Assembly: GCF_023805255.1 (NCBI RefSeq)
Contig: NZ_JAMSCK010000002.1
Coordinates: 620,001 to 684,000, forward strand
Length of the DNA stretch: 64,000 bases
DNA from: Gramella jeungdoensis
Lineage (GTDB): Bacteria > Bacteroidota > Bacteroidia > Flavobacteriales > Flavobacteriaceae
Direction of reading: 5' to 3'
The stretch's first letter is position 1; each line of letters opens with the position of its first letter. Below are positions 16,263 to 24,837 of the stretch, piece by piece. The position numbers and the translations under genes are program-made. The notes beneath the pieces are model-generated. The model did not search any database. It had not been told where the DNA came from and saw only the letters and a list, made by a program, of their open reading frames with translations.

Positions 16263-17099
16263 TTAGTGTTCTAGGAAGTCTATAAGATGTTTTCTATATG
16301 TGTAATAATCTTCATGTTCCAGCACTGTTTTACGGGTACGTGGTCTCTGAAAATCAATTTTGAGGATATCGCCAATTTTGGCTCTCGGTCCGCTGGTCAT
16401 CATCACCACACGATCTGCAAGAAAAATGGCTTCATCAACATCGTGTGTTACCATTACGGCGGTTATCTTTTCTTTATTCCATATTTCAATTAGGATGTCC
16501 TGTAACTCTCCACGTGTAAGGGAATCCAGCATTCCAAAAGGCTCATCCAGCAGCAAGACTTTTGGCTTAATGGCGAAGGCTCTTGCAATACCAACACGTT
16601 GTTGCATGCCCTGAGAAAGTTCAGAGGCTTTCTTGTCAAAAGCACCATCAAGCCCTACTTTCTGCAAGTAATATTTGGCAATCTCGTGCCTCTCTTTTTT
16701 ACTAGCATGTGGAAAGACCTGGTTTACACCCAGTAGTACATTTTGAAGTGCGGTCATCCATGGCATAAGGCTTGGCGATTGGAAGATCACTCCGCGATCG
16801 GGCCCCGGACCCTTTATAGGATTTCCCAGGACGGCTATTCTTCCCCCTGAAATTGGGTTAAGACCTGCTATCATAGAGAGCATTGTAGTTTTTCCGCATC
16901 CGGAATGGCCGATAATGGTCACAAATTCTTCCCTCATTATCTGAAGGTTTAGGTGTTCAAGTACTACATAGTCACCTTTTGGGGTTGGATAAACCTTTTT
17001 AAGATCGTCAAGGTCCAGCATGATCTTTGACGATGGATAAAAAATTCCGTTCTCAGTGATCTCAGCCTTTTTATTGTCTTTTATAGTTGCTGTACTCAT
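16263..17099 (-). CDS. nrtD: Nitrate ABC transporter ATP-binding protein (second)
   Basis: A 278-residue ABC ATPase. Walker A is GHSGCGKTT, the signature is LSQGMQQRVGIARA and Walker B is LLLDEPFGMLD. It belongs to the NrtD/SsuB/TauB group and has no substrate-binding extension, unlike cyanobacterial NrtC. It is one of two ATPases in the operon, so the importer is probably an NrtC/NrtD-like heterodimer on the permease. About 30 extra residues precede the core. Confidence 0.9.
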   Translation of the reverse strand: MSTATIKDNKKAEITENGIFYPSSKIMLDLDDLKKVYPTPKGDYVVLEHLNLQIMREEFVTIIGHSGCGKTTMLSMIAGLNPISGGRIAVLGNPIKGPGPDRGVIFQSPSLMPWMTALQNVLLGVNQVFPHASKKERHEIAKYYLQKVGLDGAFDKKASELSQGMQQRVGIARAFAIKPKVLLLDEPFGMLDSLTRGELQDILIEIWNKEKITAVMVTHDVDEAIFLADRVVMMTSGPRAKIGDILKIDFQRPRTRKTVLEHEDYYTYRKHLIDFLEH

Positions 17100-17116
17100 T
17101 TTATTAGTTTTTAAGG

Positions 17117-17956
17117 TTAGGCCACAAAGCCTTTCGGGCTTATATCTGGAAGGCTATATTCCTTTTGAGAAATGGCTTTACGTTGATCTCCTATATCCAT
17201 CAGATATTCGATAATGGCGTTCCTTGTTTTCTTAAAGTTCGGGTTGTCGTTTAACTCAGTCTTATCTCTGGGACGTTCTATATCGATTCTGAATTCAGGT
17301 CCCAATGTGGCATTTGGTCCCGGTTTTAGGGGAATTATACGGTCTGCCATATAAATACCTTCATCAACATCATTGGTTATAAGAAGAGCTGTACGTTTAT
17401 TTTTGCTCCAGATGTTCAGGATTTCGTCCTGAAGGTTTCCGCGGGTAAGTGCATCAAGGGCGCCCAGGGGTTCATCCATGATGATCATCTCGGGATTCAT
17501 AGCCAGTGCTCTGGCCACTGCAACACGCTGACGCATTCCACCTGAGAGCTCCTTGGGACGTTTGTTATAGGCAGGAGTAAGCCCTACCATATCTACATAT
17601 TCCTTTACCCTTTCGTGAAGAAGCTGTTTATTTTCTTTTGGAAAAGCTTCTTTAACGGCCATGTATACGTTCTGTCCAACACTAAGCCATGGGAGTAGCG
17701 AATAATTCTGAAATATCACTCCACGCTCATGACTAGTGCCTCTAACCGGCTTTCCTTTAAAGAGTACCTCTCCGCTGCTAGGTTCCAGTAATCCGTTGAT
17801 TAGGTTTACCAATGTGGTCTTTCCGCTTCCGGTAAATCCTACTATGGCCACGAATTCTCCTTCCTCGATTTCCAGGTTGATATCAGAAAGCACCTGTGTA
17901 CTTCCCTTACCCTGTCCATAAGTCTTATTTACATTCTTTAGTTCGAGATATGCCAT
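17117..17956 (-). CDS. nrtC: Nitrate ABC transporter ATP-binding protein (first)
   Basis: A 279-residue ABC ATPase with Walker [10 protein letters not shown], signature [14 protein letters not shown] and Walker [12 protein letters not shown]. It resembles the ATPase half of cyanobacterial NrtC but lacks the fused NrtA-like domain. It sits 17 bp from both the permease and the second ATPase gene. The roughly 45-residue tail after the core (from ERPRDKTEL) is typical of the nitrate branch. Confidence 0.9.
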   Translation of the reverse strand: MAYLELKNVNKTYGQGKGSTQVLSDINLEIEEGEFVAIVGFTGSGKTTLVNLINGLLEPSSGEVLFKGKPVRGTSHERGVIFQNYSLLPWLSVGQNVYMAVKEAFPKENKQLLHERVKEYVDMVGLTPAYNKRPKELSGGMRQRVAVARALAMNPEMIIMDEPLGALDALTRGNLQDEILNIWSKNKRTALLITNDVDEGIYMADRIIPLKPGPNATLGPEFRIDIERPRDKTELNDNPNFKKTRNAIIEYLMDIGDQRKAISQKEYSLPDISPKGFVA

Positions 17957-17973
17957 TTTTTTATTCTTTTAGA

Positions 17974-19080
17974 TTAAACTCCTTCATTCTTGTTGAATGA
18001 TACCATGTTCTGAATGGTAAGCATGATCCTGTCCAGCAAGAAACCTATGATCCCTATTACGAACATCGCGACTATGATTTTTGAATTAGAATCTGTGGCA
18101 CCGTTCTGGAATTCCTCCCATACGAAGGAGCCAAGGCCCGGACTTTGAGCAAGTAACTCAATGGCGATAAGCACCATCCAGGCGACTGAAAGGGTGATTC
18201 GCAAGCCCGTGAAAATCAAAGGAAGGGATGAGGGTAAAATCACTTTGAATACCTTTTGCAGAGATCCTAATTTCAGAACTCTGGCAACATTTATGTAATC
18301 CTTATCTACAGATGATACTCCCATTGCGGTATTCACAAGTGTAGCCCACATGGAGCATAGCCCTACGCTAATAAAAGAGATGATAAAGGCGCTATCAGAA
18401 TTCGAGTCCTTGGTCATCGTTTTTACGATCATAAAGACCAAAAGCAGCCAAACTACCGGGGATACCGGTTTGAAAATCTGGATTAGCCAGTTAAATGAAC
18501 TTCGCAGAGTAGGACTGAGGCCTATTATCACCCCGATGGGGATTGCTATGAACAGTGCCAGTAAAAACCCTGCAAATACCGTTTCTAAACTGGTAAGGAT
18601 CTGGTCTACGAATGAAGGTCTTCCAGTATAGGTAATAGGTTCTTTTCCTTCTGCCAGACGTTTCTCGTTGAGTATCGCAGTTTTTTCCACAAAGGCCCGT
18701 TTGTCGGCCCTTATCGCTTTATGATCGGCAATAAGGGACTGAAATGATTCCCATACCTGCACAGGAGAAGGCAGGGTATTTGGCTGGCAGGCAATGTTAC
18801 CCGATATTATACAGCTTTCAACTTCGGCTGCAGCTTCAGGTCCCCGCTCATTTAATGCCTTTTCAATTTTATAATCGGCTTCCATATTGAAGAGGGCTCT
18901 GGATCCCAGATGCCATACTCCTATGAATATAAGGATGGAAAATAATGGGATAATAATGTTCCTTAAGAACTTCTTCGAATTGAATTTCAGGGTCTTTTTA
19001 CCTAAACTTTTAACGGATGATGTGAAAGCACCTGATTCTACATATTCAGTTACTTTGCCCAATGTGATGCTTTGTTTCAT
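17974..19080 (-). CDS. nrtB: Nitrate ABC transporter permease
   Basis: A 368-residue BPD-type inner-membrane permease, about 90 residues longer than typical NrtB. The extra part (roughly residues 65-160) lies between the first helix and the conserved core and is polar, with two cysteines in ESCIISGNIACQP, so it is probably a periplasmic insertion. The core holds the five usual helices and an EAA-like loop around NVARVLKLGSLQKVF. It follows nrtA by 11 bp. Confidence 0.9.
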   Translation of the reverse strand: MKQSITLGKVTEYVESGAFTSSVKSLGKKTLKFNSKKFLRNIIIPLFSILIFIGVWHLGSRALFNMEADYKIEKALNERGPEAAAEVESCIISGNIACQPNTLPSPVQVWESFQSLIADHKAIRADKRAFVEKTAILNEKRLAEGKEPITYTGRPSFVDQILTSLETVFAGFLLALFIAIPIGVIIGLSPTLRSSFNWLIQIFKPVSPVVWLLLVFMIVKTMTKDSNSDSAFIISFISVGLCSMWATLVNTAMGVSSVDKDYINVARVLKLGSLQKVFKVILPSSLPLIFTGLRITLSVAWMVLIAIELLAQSPGLGSFVWEEFQNGATDSNSKIIVAMFVIGIIGFLLDRIMLTIQNMVSFNKNEGV

Positions 19081-19091
19081 GATACGTTTTT

Positions 19092-20486
19092 TTAAAGTGA
19101 GGATTCGTCTTTGTTACCAATTTTGAAACTATTGATATAACCAATAGGATCTTTGGCGTCATAAGTGTTACCATCAATGAATTCGGAAGTGGCCGGTTTA
19201 TATCCATCTGTTTCAGGAATATCAGAAGCCGGGATATGACCCTCTTCGGCCAATAGTTTTGCCGCTTCTTTCCATATATCGGGACGGTAGATATCTTTGA
19301 TAGTTTCATCATACCAGTCAGCCGGTTTTGTTTCAGGGATCTGTCCCCATCTTCTCATTTGCGTTAGGAACCATATCCCGTCTGAATAGAATGGATAGGT
19401 GGCATTATACTTATAGAAGACATTGAAATCTGGCATAGAACGCTTGTCACCCTTTTCAAATTCAAAGGTTCCTGTCATTGAATTGGCAAGTACCACTTCA
19501 TCTGCACCAACATACTGAGGCATTGAAAGGATCTTTACTGCTTCATCACGATTACCCGGTTCATCTAGCCACTTTCCGGCACGTATCAGAGCTTTTGTTA
19601 CCGCGATAGCCGTATTTGGGTTTTCTTCCACAAATTTTTTGGTCATCACAAATACTTTCTCCGGGTTATTTTTCCAGATATCATAGTTGGTGACTACAGG
19701 TACACCTATTCCTTTAAAGACTGCCTGCTGATTCCAGGGTTCTCCTACACAATAACCATGAATGGTTCCTGCTTCAAGGGTTGCCGGCATTTGAGGTGGA
19801 GGAGTTACCGAAAGTAGCACATCGGCATCTATCTGCCCCTGGATGTTATCTTTTGTGTACATCCCCGGATTTATTCCCGCTGCGGCCAGCCAGTATCTTA
19901 TTTCATAGTTATGGGTTGAAACCGGGAAGACCATTCCCATTTTAAAGGCTCTGCCCGTTTGCTTATATTCTGATATTACCGGTTTTAATGCTTCGGCTGA
20001 AATTGGGTGTGCCGGTTTACCCTCTTCGTTTAATGGAACATTGGGTTTCATTTTAGACCAGACGTCGTTGGAAACTGTAATTCCATTTCCGTTGAGGTCC
20101 ATAGAGAACGGAGTCACTAGTTTTGCCTGCCTTCCAAATCCCGCTCCTGCCGCGATAGGCTGGCCGGCAAGCATGTGTGATCCATCAAGTTGACCGTCAA
20201 TAACGCGATCCAGAACGTTTTTCCAGTTTGACTGAGCCTCTACAGAAACGAAGAGACCTTCATCTTCAAAAAAGCCTTTTTCCTTGGCGATGGCTAGGGG
20301 AGCCATATCCGTTAGTTTGATAAACCCGAAGGTTAGCTGAGGCTTTTCAATTTCAAGTTGTACTGTTTTACTGCTTGAAAGAGCCAGTTCGTCGCTTTCT
20401 TCGCCTGAAGATTTTTTGGTGTTTTCTCCGCAGGAGGCGATGAGAAAGAATATCATCAAGCCGAGTGATCTAAATAATGATTTCAT
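19092..20486 (-). CDS. nrtA: Nitrate-binding lipoprotein of the ABC transporter
   Basis: A 464-residue periplasmic binding protein of the NrtA/SsuA family, anchored as a lipoprotein: the lipobox LIASC places the lipidated cysteine at C19. Family features include [39 protein letters not shown] and YCVGEPWNQ, typical of nitrate binders rather than sulfonate binders. It is the first gene of an operon with permease, two ATPases and porin. A pair of TACGTA sites and a TACATTTG promoter element lie just upstream. Confidence 0.92.
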   Translation of the reverse strand: MKSLFRSLGLMIFFLIASCGENTKKSSGEESDELALSSSKTVQLEIEKPQLTFGFIKLTDMAPLAIAKEKGFFEDEGLFVSVEAQSNWKNVLDRVIDGQLDGSHMLAGQPIAAGAGFGRQAKLVTPFSMDLNGNGITVSNDVWSKMKPNVPLNEEGKPAHPISAEALKPVISEYKQTGRAFKMGMVFPVSTHNYEIRYWLAAAGINPGMYTKDNIQGQIDADVLLSVTPPPQMPATLEAGTIHGYCVGEPWNQQAVFKGIGVPVVTNYDIWKNNPEKVFVMTKKFVEENPNTAIAVTKALIRAGKWLDEPGNRDEAVKILSMPQYVGADEVVLANSMTGTFEFEKGDKRSMPDFNVFYKYNATYPFYSDGIWFLTQMRRWGQIPETKPADWYDETIKDIYRPDIWKEAAKLLAEEGHIPASDIPETDGYKPATSEFIDGNTYDAKDPIGYINSFKIGNKDESSL

Positions 20487-20513
20487 AATTTTTCTTTTAA
20501 ATAATTATACTAA

Positions 20514-20544
20514 TACGTATTGATACGTAGTTTTGACAAATGTA
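20514..20544 (-). promoter_or_regulatory. nrtA promoter region with TACGTA pair
   Basis: TACATTTG on the minus strand (20544-20537) is a full -7 match; no TTG is seen at -33. TACGTA at 20524-20529 and 20514-20519, exactly 10 bp apart, lie between the promoter element and the nrtA start, a position that suits a repressor or an autonomous second promoter. Only a half copy of the TAAGTA palindrome is present (from 20545). Confidence 0.5.
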
Positions 20545-20602
20545 TAAGTATTAAAAGGAATGAATTATGATAAAAACTATGTTTGCCCAGTCTTTTTAGC
20601 AC

Positions 20603-20632
20603 AAAAAAACATGCGAAAAAGCATGTTTTTGT
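20603..20632 (-). terminator. Terminator of the FNR-type regulator gene
   Basis: AAAAACATGC (20605-20614) and GCATGTTTTT (20621-20630) form a 10-bp stem with a 6-base loop and a T-rich end on the minus strand, 60 bp past the regulator stop. Confidence 0.8.
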
Positions 20633-20691
20633 TGTAAGTCTCTTTAAATCAGTGTTTAGCGGTGTTGGATGGGATTACTTAGCCTGGTGAT

Positions 20692-21408
20692 TTAGCTGTC
20701 TATAAAGTAATTATGTTCGGAGATTTCGCGTTTTAATTTGTTCACATCTCCAATCGCAATTCTTTTACCGGAAGTATATATATGATTCTCTTTCTTTAGC
20801 GCAGAGATGGTCCTGATTACCTGTTCATCGGTTGTCCCGGCATAGTCTGCAATTTCCTTTCGGCTTAATAGGAGACTTAGGAATCCCTGTTTGTTTTCTC
20901 CAAATCTTCTATGTATGTAAAGTAGGGTGTCTATTACCCGTTCCCTAACGGTCATTTGAGCGAAGGCCTTTACCTTGGTTTCAGAGCGGTCCAGCTCCTC
21001 TCCGTAAAATAGCATCAGGTCATAGGTGAGTGCGGGAATGCTTTGGAGCATCTCATACAGGTTTTCGTTACTGAAATGGCATAGAATAGAATCTTCCATA
21101 GCCAGGGCGCTAATTGCATATTTTTTACTGGTTCCATAGCCCCGGTGTCCCATTATCTCCCCTGGTTTTACAAACCGAAGTATCTGTTCCTTACCATAGA
21201 TGCCTGTCTTAAGAACCTTGGCTTTTCCTTTGTAAAGGAAATACAATCCATTCACCGGTGAACCTTCCATAATGAATTGCTGTCCTTTCTTACAGGCGAT
21301 GGTAGATCGTCCTTCAACAGATTTCTGCATCAAGCTGGCTGAAAGATGTTTTTTTATCAGGCAGTTCTCATTCGAGCAAGTATTACAATCTATTCTTTCC
21401 TGTGCCAT
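20692..21408 (-). CDS. Crp/FNR-family regulator with FNR-type Fe-S cysteines
   Basis: A 238-residue regulator with an N-terminal cyclic-nucleotide-binding fold and a C-terminal winged helix (about 155-230). C8-x2-C11-x4-C16, plus C110 in MEDSILC, match the [4Fe-4S] ligands of E. coli FNR (C20, C23, C29, C122), so oxygen or NO sensing is likely. In the recognition helix, E195 and R199 stand where FNR and CRP contact the conserved G of their half-sites, while FNR's S212 is replaced by I198. A palindrome shared with narK and moeA lies upstream, which suggests autoregulation and control of the nitrate genes. The family is certain, the ligand inferred. Confidence 0.9.
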   Translation of the reverse strand: MAQERIDCNTCSNENCLIKKHLSASLMQKSVEGRSTIACKKGQQFIMEGSPVNGLYFLYKGKAKVLKTGIYGKEQILRFVKPGEIMGHRGYGTSKKYAISALAMEDSILCHFSNENLYEMLQSIPALTYDLMLFYGEELDRSETKVKAFAQMTVRERVIDTLLYIHRRFGENKQGFLSLLLSRKEIADYAGTTDEQVIRTISALKKENHIYTSGKRIAIGDVNKLKREISEHNYFIDS

Positions 21409-21456
21409 AATATTTTCATTTTACAGGAGATACTTTAATTATCAACCTGTTAGCAC

Positions 21457-21464
21457 CAAAAATA
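21457..21464 (-). promoter_or_regulatory. -7 element of the FNR-type regulator gene
   Basis: TATTTTTG on the minus strand is a full TAnnTTTG match, about 49 bp before the start codon. No TTG is seen at -33, which fits a promoter needing an activator. Confidence 0.5.
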
Positions 21465-21504
21465 CATATTGAGGATTAAAAAAATGAATATTCTTCTGAA
21501 AAAA

Positions 21505-21520
21505 TAAGTAAAAATACTTA
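21505..21520. promoter_or_regulatory. 16-bp palindrome TAAGTAAAAATACTTA upstream of the FNR-type regulator
   Basis: Third exact copy. Its centre is 52 bp from the centre of the -7 element, 10 bp (one helical turn) further than at moeA. The rest of the 287-bp gap to the RidA-like gene shows nothing else. Confidence 0.6.
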
Positions 21521-21695
21521 GTTTTATTAAATCAGCATAAAAGAGTAAATGGAATGAAATTGTGATAAAATTTTTCCTTGGTAATTGAATATTTATAAAT
21601 CTGAGATAAATGAAAAATGTAAAGAGAGGAATAAAATATTCTCTTAACGATTAAGATGAAGGCTTATGCAGTTATATATATTTTGACTTTACTTT

Positions 21696-22196
21696 CTACT
21701 CTTCTAATTCCACCACCACCTCTATCTCCACGACAATATTAGAAGGAAGAGAGCAATGTCCAACCGCGGCCCTTGCATGTTTGCCTTTCTCTCCAAATAC
21801 CTCTACCATAAGGTCTGAAAATCCGTTTATCACTTTTGGCTGATCATAAAAGTCTGGAGTGGAATTTACCATTCCCCGAACTTTTACGAATTGCTTTATT
21901 TTACCAAAGTCGCCACATGCAGCTTTCAAGGTTGAAATGATATCAACACCGGTTTGTCGGGCGGCATCATATCCCTCTGCTACGGTCAGATCTTTTCCCA
22001 GTTTACCTTTCATTTCGCTTCCATCTCCGGCAAGGAAGAGCAGATTGCCAACCTTCCTCCATTTAACGAAATTAGCAGATGGCTCGGTGACTTCCTGGAG
22101 TTCAATGCCCATATCTTTAAGTTTTTGTTCAGGGGACTGGGCGAAGGAAATATTTAAAAAGAGCAGAAAAACTAAAGTAGAAAGAAGGAATTTCAT
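21696..22196 (-). CDS. Secreted RidA/YjgF-family protein
   Basis: A 166-residue protein with an N-terminal signal peptide (cleaved after about residue 19, ending SFAQ) followed by a RidA-fold domain: GNLLFLAGDGSEMKG, TGVDIISTLKAACGD and ARAAVGHCSLPSNIVVEIEVVVEL. Cytoplasmic RidA removes reactive enamines and imines. This one appears to be exported and belongs to the YjgH-like part of the family, so the reaction cannot be assigned. It is a single gene with no obvious partner. Confidence 0.85.
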   Translation of the reverse strand: MKFLLSTLVFLLFLNISFAQSPEQKLKDMGIELQEVTEPSANFVKWRKVGNLLFLAGDGSEMKGKLGKDLTVAEGYDAARQTGVDIISTLKAACGDFGKIKQFVKVRGMVNSTPDFYDQPKVINGFSDLMVEVFGEKGKHARAAVGHCSLPSNIVVEIEVVVELEE

Positions 22197-22273
22197 GGGA
22201 TTGATGTTGGTTAATTAAAGTATAAAAAAGCTGATCTCAGATCTATTTTCTAAAATTAAAGATTTTTTAATTC

Positions 22274-22813
22274 TTAATCAGAAATGATTGCATCTAAGCT
22301 TAGACGGAAACCAAAAACAGGGAGGGCCTCCTGCATGAAATCCAGATCTTCAGACCTTTTAAAACCGAGATTTTCATACATCTTCCAGGCGATTTGCATA
22401 GACATAGTGGTATGAATGACTACCTGATTATTGCCATCTTTTTTAGCTTTTTCTATACAGGCCCTGGTGAGGATTTTCCCGATTCCCTGGCCAAGGTGTT
22501 TAGTATCTACGGCTAGAAGGCGGAATCCCGAAGCATTTTTTTCCTGAGTGGCTGTTCCTCCGGATCCATAATATTGCATGTCGCTAAAATAAACCACCGC
22601 GCCACCAATTTCTCCTTCTTCAGAGACCGCCACCAAAACTTCTGTTTTAGGTCTTCTGGTAAATTCTCCAATATTGGCAAGCATTTTATAATATGCTGGC
22701 TGCTCGGTTTCTTTAGGGAATCCTTCCAGCTTTGAATAAGTGTTGACCAATAATCTGCCAATATTCTGAAATTCATCTGGCTTCGCATTTCTAACCTGAA
22801 ATTCTTTTCGCAT
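22274..22813 (-). CDS. GNAT-family N-acetyltransferase
   Basis: A 179-residue acetyltransferase. The acetyl-CoA loop is in LAVDTKHLGQGIGKIL (about 101-116) and the late MYENLGFKRSEDLDF segment is typical of the fold. The substrate is not apparent. It lies 30 bp downstream of a second, unrelated GNAT gene on the same strand and is likely co-transcribed with it. Confidence 0.85.
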   Translation of the reverse strand: MRKEFQVRNAKPDEFQNIGRLLVNTYSKLEGFPKETEQPAYYKMLANIGEFTRRPKTEVLVAVSEEGEIGGAVVYFSDMQYYGSGGTATQEKNASGFRLLAVDTKHLGQGIGKILTRACIEKAKKDGNNQVVIHTTMSMQIAWKMYENLGFKRSEDLDFMQEALPVFGFRLSLDAIISD

Positions 22814-22843
22814 TGATAGGATGAGTTATTGCTGGCTAATTAC

Positions 22844-23443
22844 CTAGTAGTTCTTTTCGTTGAATTCCTTAAAGATAGTTTCTTTTAATTTCTGCCATTC
22901 CTTTTTCAGAATACTGTAATAAACCGTATTTCTTCTGAATCCATCAGCCATAAGAGTATGGCTTCGCAGTTCACCTTCAAATATAGCCCCGATCTTTTCG
23001 ACCGCTCTCCTGGATTGCAGATTCCGGCTGTCTATCTTAAATTCAACCCTTTCAAAACCTATTTGATCAAAGCAATACTGAAGCAGGAGGTGTTTGCAGG
23101 ATTTGTTTAGTCCGGTACCCTGGACTTTTGGATCCAGCCAGGTCCATCCTATTTCCAGTCTTTTATCTTTTATCGAGATGTTTCCAAAGCTAGTGCTTCC
23201 TGTGAATCTGTTCAGTTTTTTATCAAATATCACAAACGGATATCTTCTTTGGTTTCTTCTCTCTGAGATGGCATTTTCAATGTACGCCTTCAGGTTTTCT
23301 TCATTTCCAAAGGGAGAAGGAGAATATTTTAAAAGCCCGGGATGATTAAGGGCTATAGGCTTGAGGTCGTTGAAATGCTTTATTTCAAGAGGTTGAACAT
23401 AAAGCCTTTCGTTTTCAAGTAATATGGAGGTTTTAAAGTTCAT
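22844..23443 (-). CDS. RimJ/RimL-type GNAT acetyltransferase
   Basis: A 199-residue protein of the RimJ/RimL subgroup, which acetylates protein N-termini or small amines. Characteristic are the N-terminal LENERLYVQPLE, the central IGWTWLDPKVQGTGLNK acetyl-CoA region, and FKIDSRNLQSRRAVEKIGAIFEG at the C-terminal side. The substrate is unknown. It precedes the other GNAT gene by 30 bp. Confidence 0.86.
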   Translation of the reverse strand: MNFKTSILLENERLYVQPLEIKHFNDLKPIALNHPGLLKYSPSPFGNEENLKAYIENAISERRNQRRYPFVIFDKKLNRFTGSTSFGNISIKDKRLEIGWTWLDPKVQGTGLNKSCKHLLLQYCFDQIGFERVEFKIDSRNLQSRRAVEKIGAIFEGELRSHTLMADGFRRNTVYYSILKKEWQKLKETIFKEFNEKNY

Positions 23444-23498
23444 AGAAGTCTTCCAGTTTTAATGTTTTCATCATGCATAGTAGATGATAAAAGGACAT

Positions 23499-24707
23499 TT
23501 AAATTGAAGGCATTCTTACCTTAATAATAATTGAGGATATTATTGTAATTACTCCTATTAATAAGATGGCATAGGTAACTCCGAAAAAGTCTGCCGTGAT
23601 CCCCGATATCACTGCTCCAATTGCATATCCCAGGTCTCTCCAGAGGCGAAATGTACCAATGCTCTCTGCTCGTTGATTCGGACTAGTTGCCTGGGCGATC
23701 GTAGAAAGAAAAGTAGGGTATACCAGGGCCGTACCTAATCCTAATATTGCCGAAAGGGAGGCCAGCAGGAAAAAACTGGAGGTAAATGGAATTGCTAAAA
23801 TGGCGATTCCCTGTAGTAGCATTCCCCAGAATAACATGACTTTTTTAGAATAGATATCAGACATCTTCCCGGTGAACAACTGCCCGATCCCCCATACCGT
23901 TGGGTAAATCGCGGCAATGATCCCGATATTGTCAGTGCTATAATTTAAGGAAAGCAGGATTATTGGGAGCAGTCCCCAGATCATTCCATCATTCAGGTTG
24001 TTTACAAGACCTGCCTGGGTTACAGTACTCAGGGTCTTATTGGTAAAGGTGGTTTCTTTGAAGACATTCTGAAGATCCCCGGTTGTACTTGTGGAATGTT
24101 CCTTATGTACAAAGTGTTTGGTGTCTTTCACCCAGAAAATCGTCATGATTAAGCCCAACACCGATATAATTATTCCTAAATAGAAAGGGTAGGGGGTGAT
24201 GCCATATCTGTCGGCAATAAAACCGGAAAGAAAGGCCACTACGCCTACTGCAAAATAGCCTGAAAATTCATTGAGTCCCATCGCCAGGCCCCGATTCTTT
24301 TCTCCCACCAGGTCTATCTTCATCACCACTGTACTGCTCCAGGCCAATCCCTGATTGATCCCAAGGAGAATGTTCGCGAATATCACCCAGTTCCAGTGGG
24401 ATGCATTAATTAAAATTAAGGGAACGGGAATTGCTATTAACCAGCCAATAATCAATAAAGTTTTCCGGCCCGTCTTATTGGCAAGTTTTCCGGCGAAATA
24501 ATTTGAAACTGCTTTGGTAATTCCAAAAGCTATGATAAATGAAAGAATGGCTGTTTTGGAAGCTATACCAAATTCTGAAGAGGCGAACTCGGGAAAGATC
24601 GTTCTTTCAAGGCCTATCATTCCTCCAACAAAAGCGTTTATTATTACAAGTAGAACGAACTGACGCCAGTTCTCTTTAAGACCCAGCTGTACGGATTTTT
24701 GTGCCAT
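23499..24707 (-). CDS. MFS transporter
   Basis: A 402-residue major facilitator with about 12 hydrophobic helices and the loop motif GKLANKTGRK between helices 2 and 3. The second half has the matching GKMSDIYSKK loop. The substrate cannot be named; the layout is like drug or metabolite exporters. A strong palindrome sits at its promoter, so it is probably controlled by a dedicated repressor that is not encoded nearby. Confidence 0.85.
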   Translation of the reverse strand: MAQKSVQLGLKENWRQFVLLVIINAFVGGMIGLERTIFPEFASSEFGIASKTAILSFIIAFGITKAVSNYFAGKLANKTGRKTLLIIGWLIAIPVPLILINASHWNWVIFANILLGINQGLAWSSTVVMKIDLVGEKNRGLAMGLNEFSGYFAVGVVAFLSGFIADRYGITPYPFYLGIIISVLGLIMTIFWVKDTKHFVHKEHSTSTTGDLQNVFKETTFTNKTLSTVTQAGLVNNLNDGMIWGLLPIILLSLNYSTDNIGIIAAIYPTVWGIGQLFTGKMSDIYSKKVMLFWGMLLQGIAILAIPFTSSFFLLASLSAILGLGTALVYPTFLSTIAQATSPNQRAESIGTFRLWRDLGYAIGAVISGITADFFGVTYAILLIGVITIISSIIIKVRMPSI

Positions 24708-24725
24708 TGGTATTGGTTAGGAAGG

Positions 24726-24777
24726 CAAATTTAAGGGGAATCATTTTATTTTCTTGGTAATGGAACAAACATTACCA
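24726..24777 (-). promoter_or_regulatory. MFS promoter with 8-bp inverted repeat
   Basis: TAAATTTG on the minus strand (24733-24726) is a full -7 element. TGGTAATG (24755-24762) and CATTACCA (24770-24777) are perfect inverted arms with a 7-bp spacer, centred about 37 bp upstream of the -7 element. This is a good operator candidate. Confidence 0.5.
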
Positions 24778-24785
24778 GTATAGAC

Positions 24786-24816
24786 AAAAAAAGCAGCCTT
24801 TAAAAGGCTGCTTTTT
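24786..24816 (-). terminator. Terminator of the TonB receptor gene
   Basis: AAAGCAGCCTTT (24790-24801) and AAAGGCTGCTTT (24803-24814) form a near-continuous palindrome with flanking A and T runs, just past the receptor stop. Confidence 0.85.
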
Positions 24817-24837
24817 TATATACCATTGAGGTAAGTA

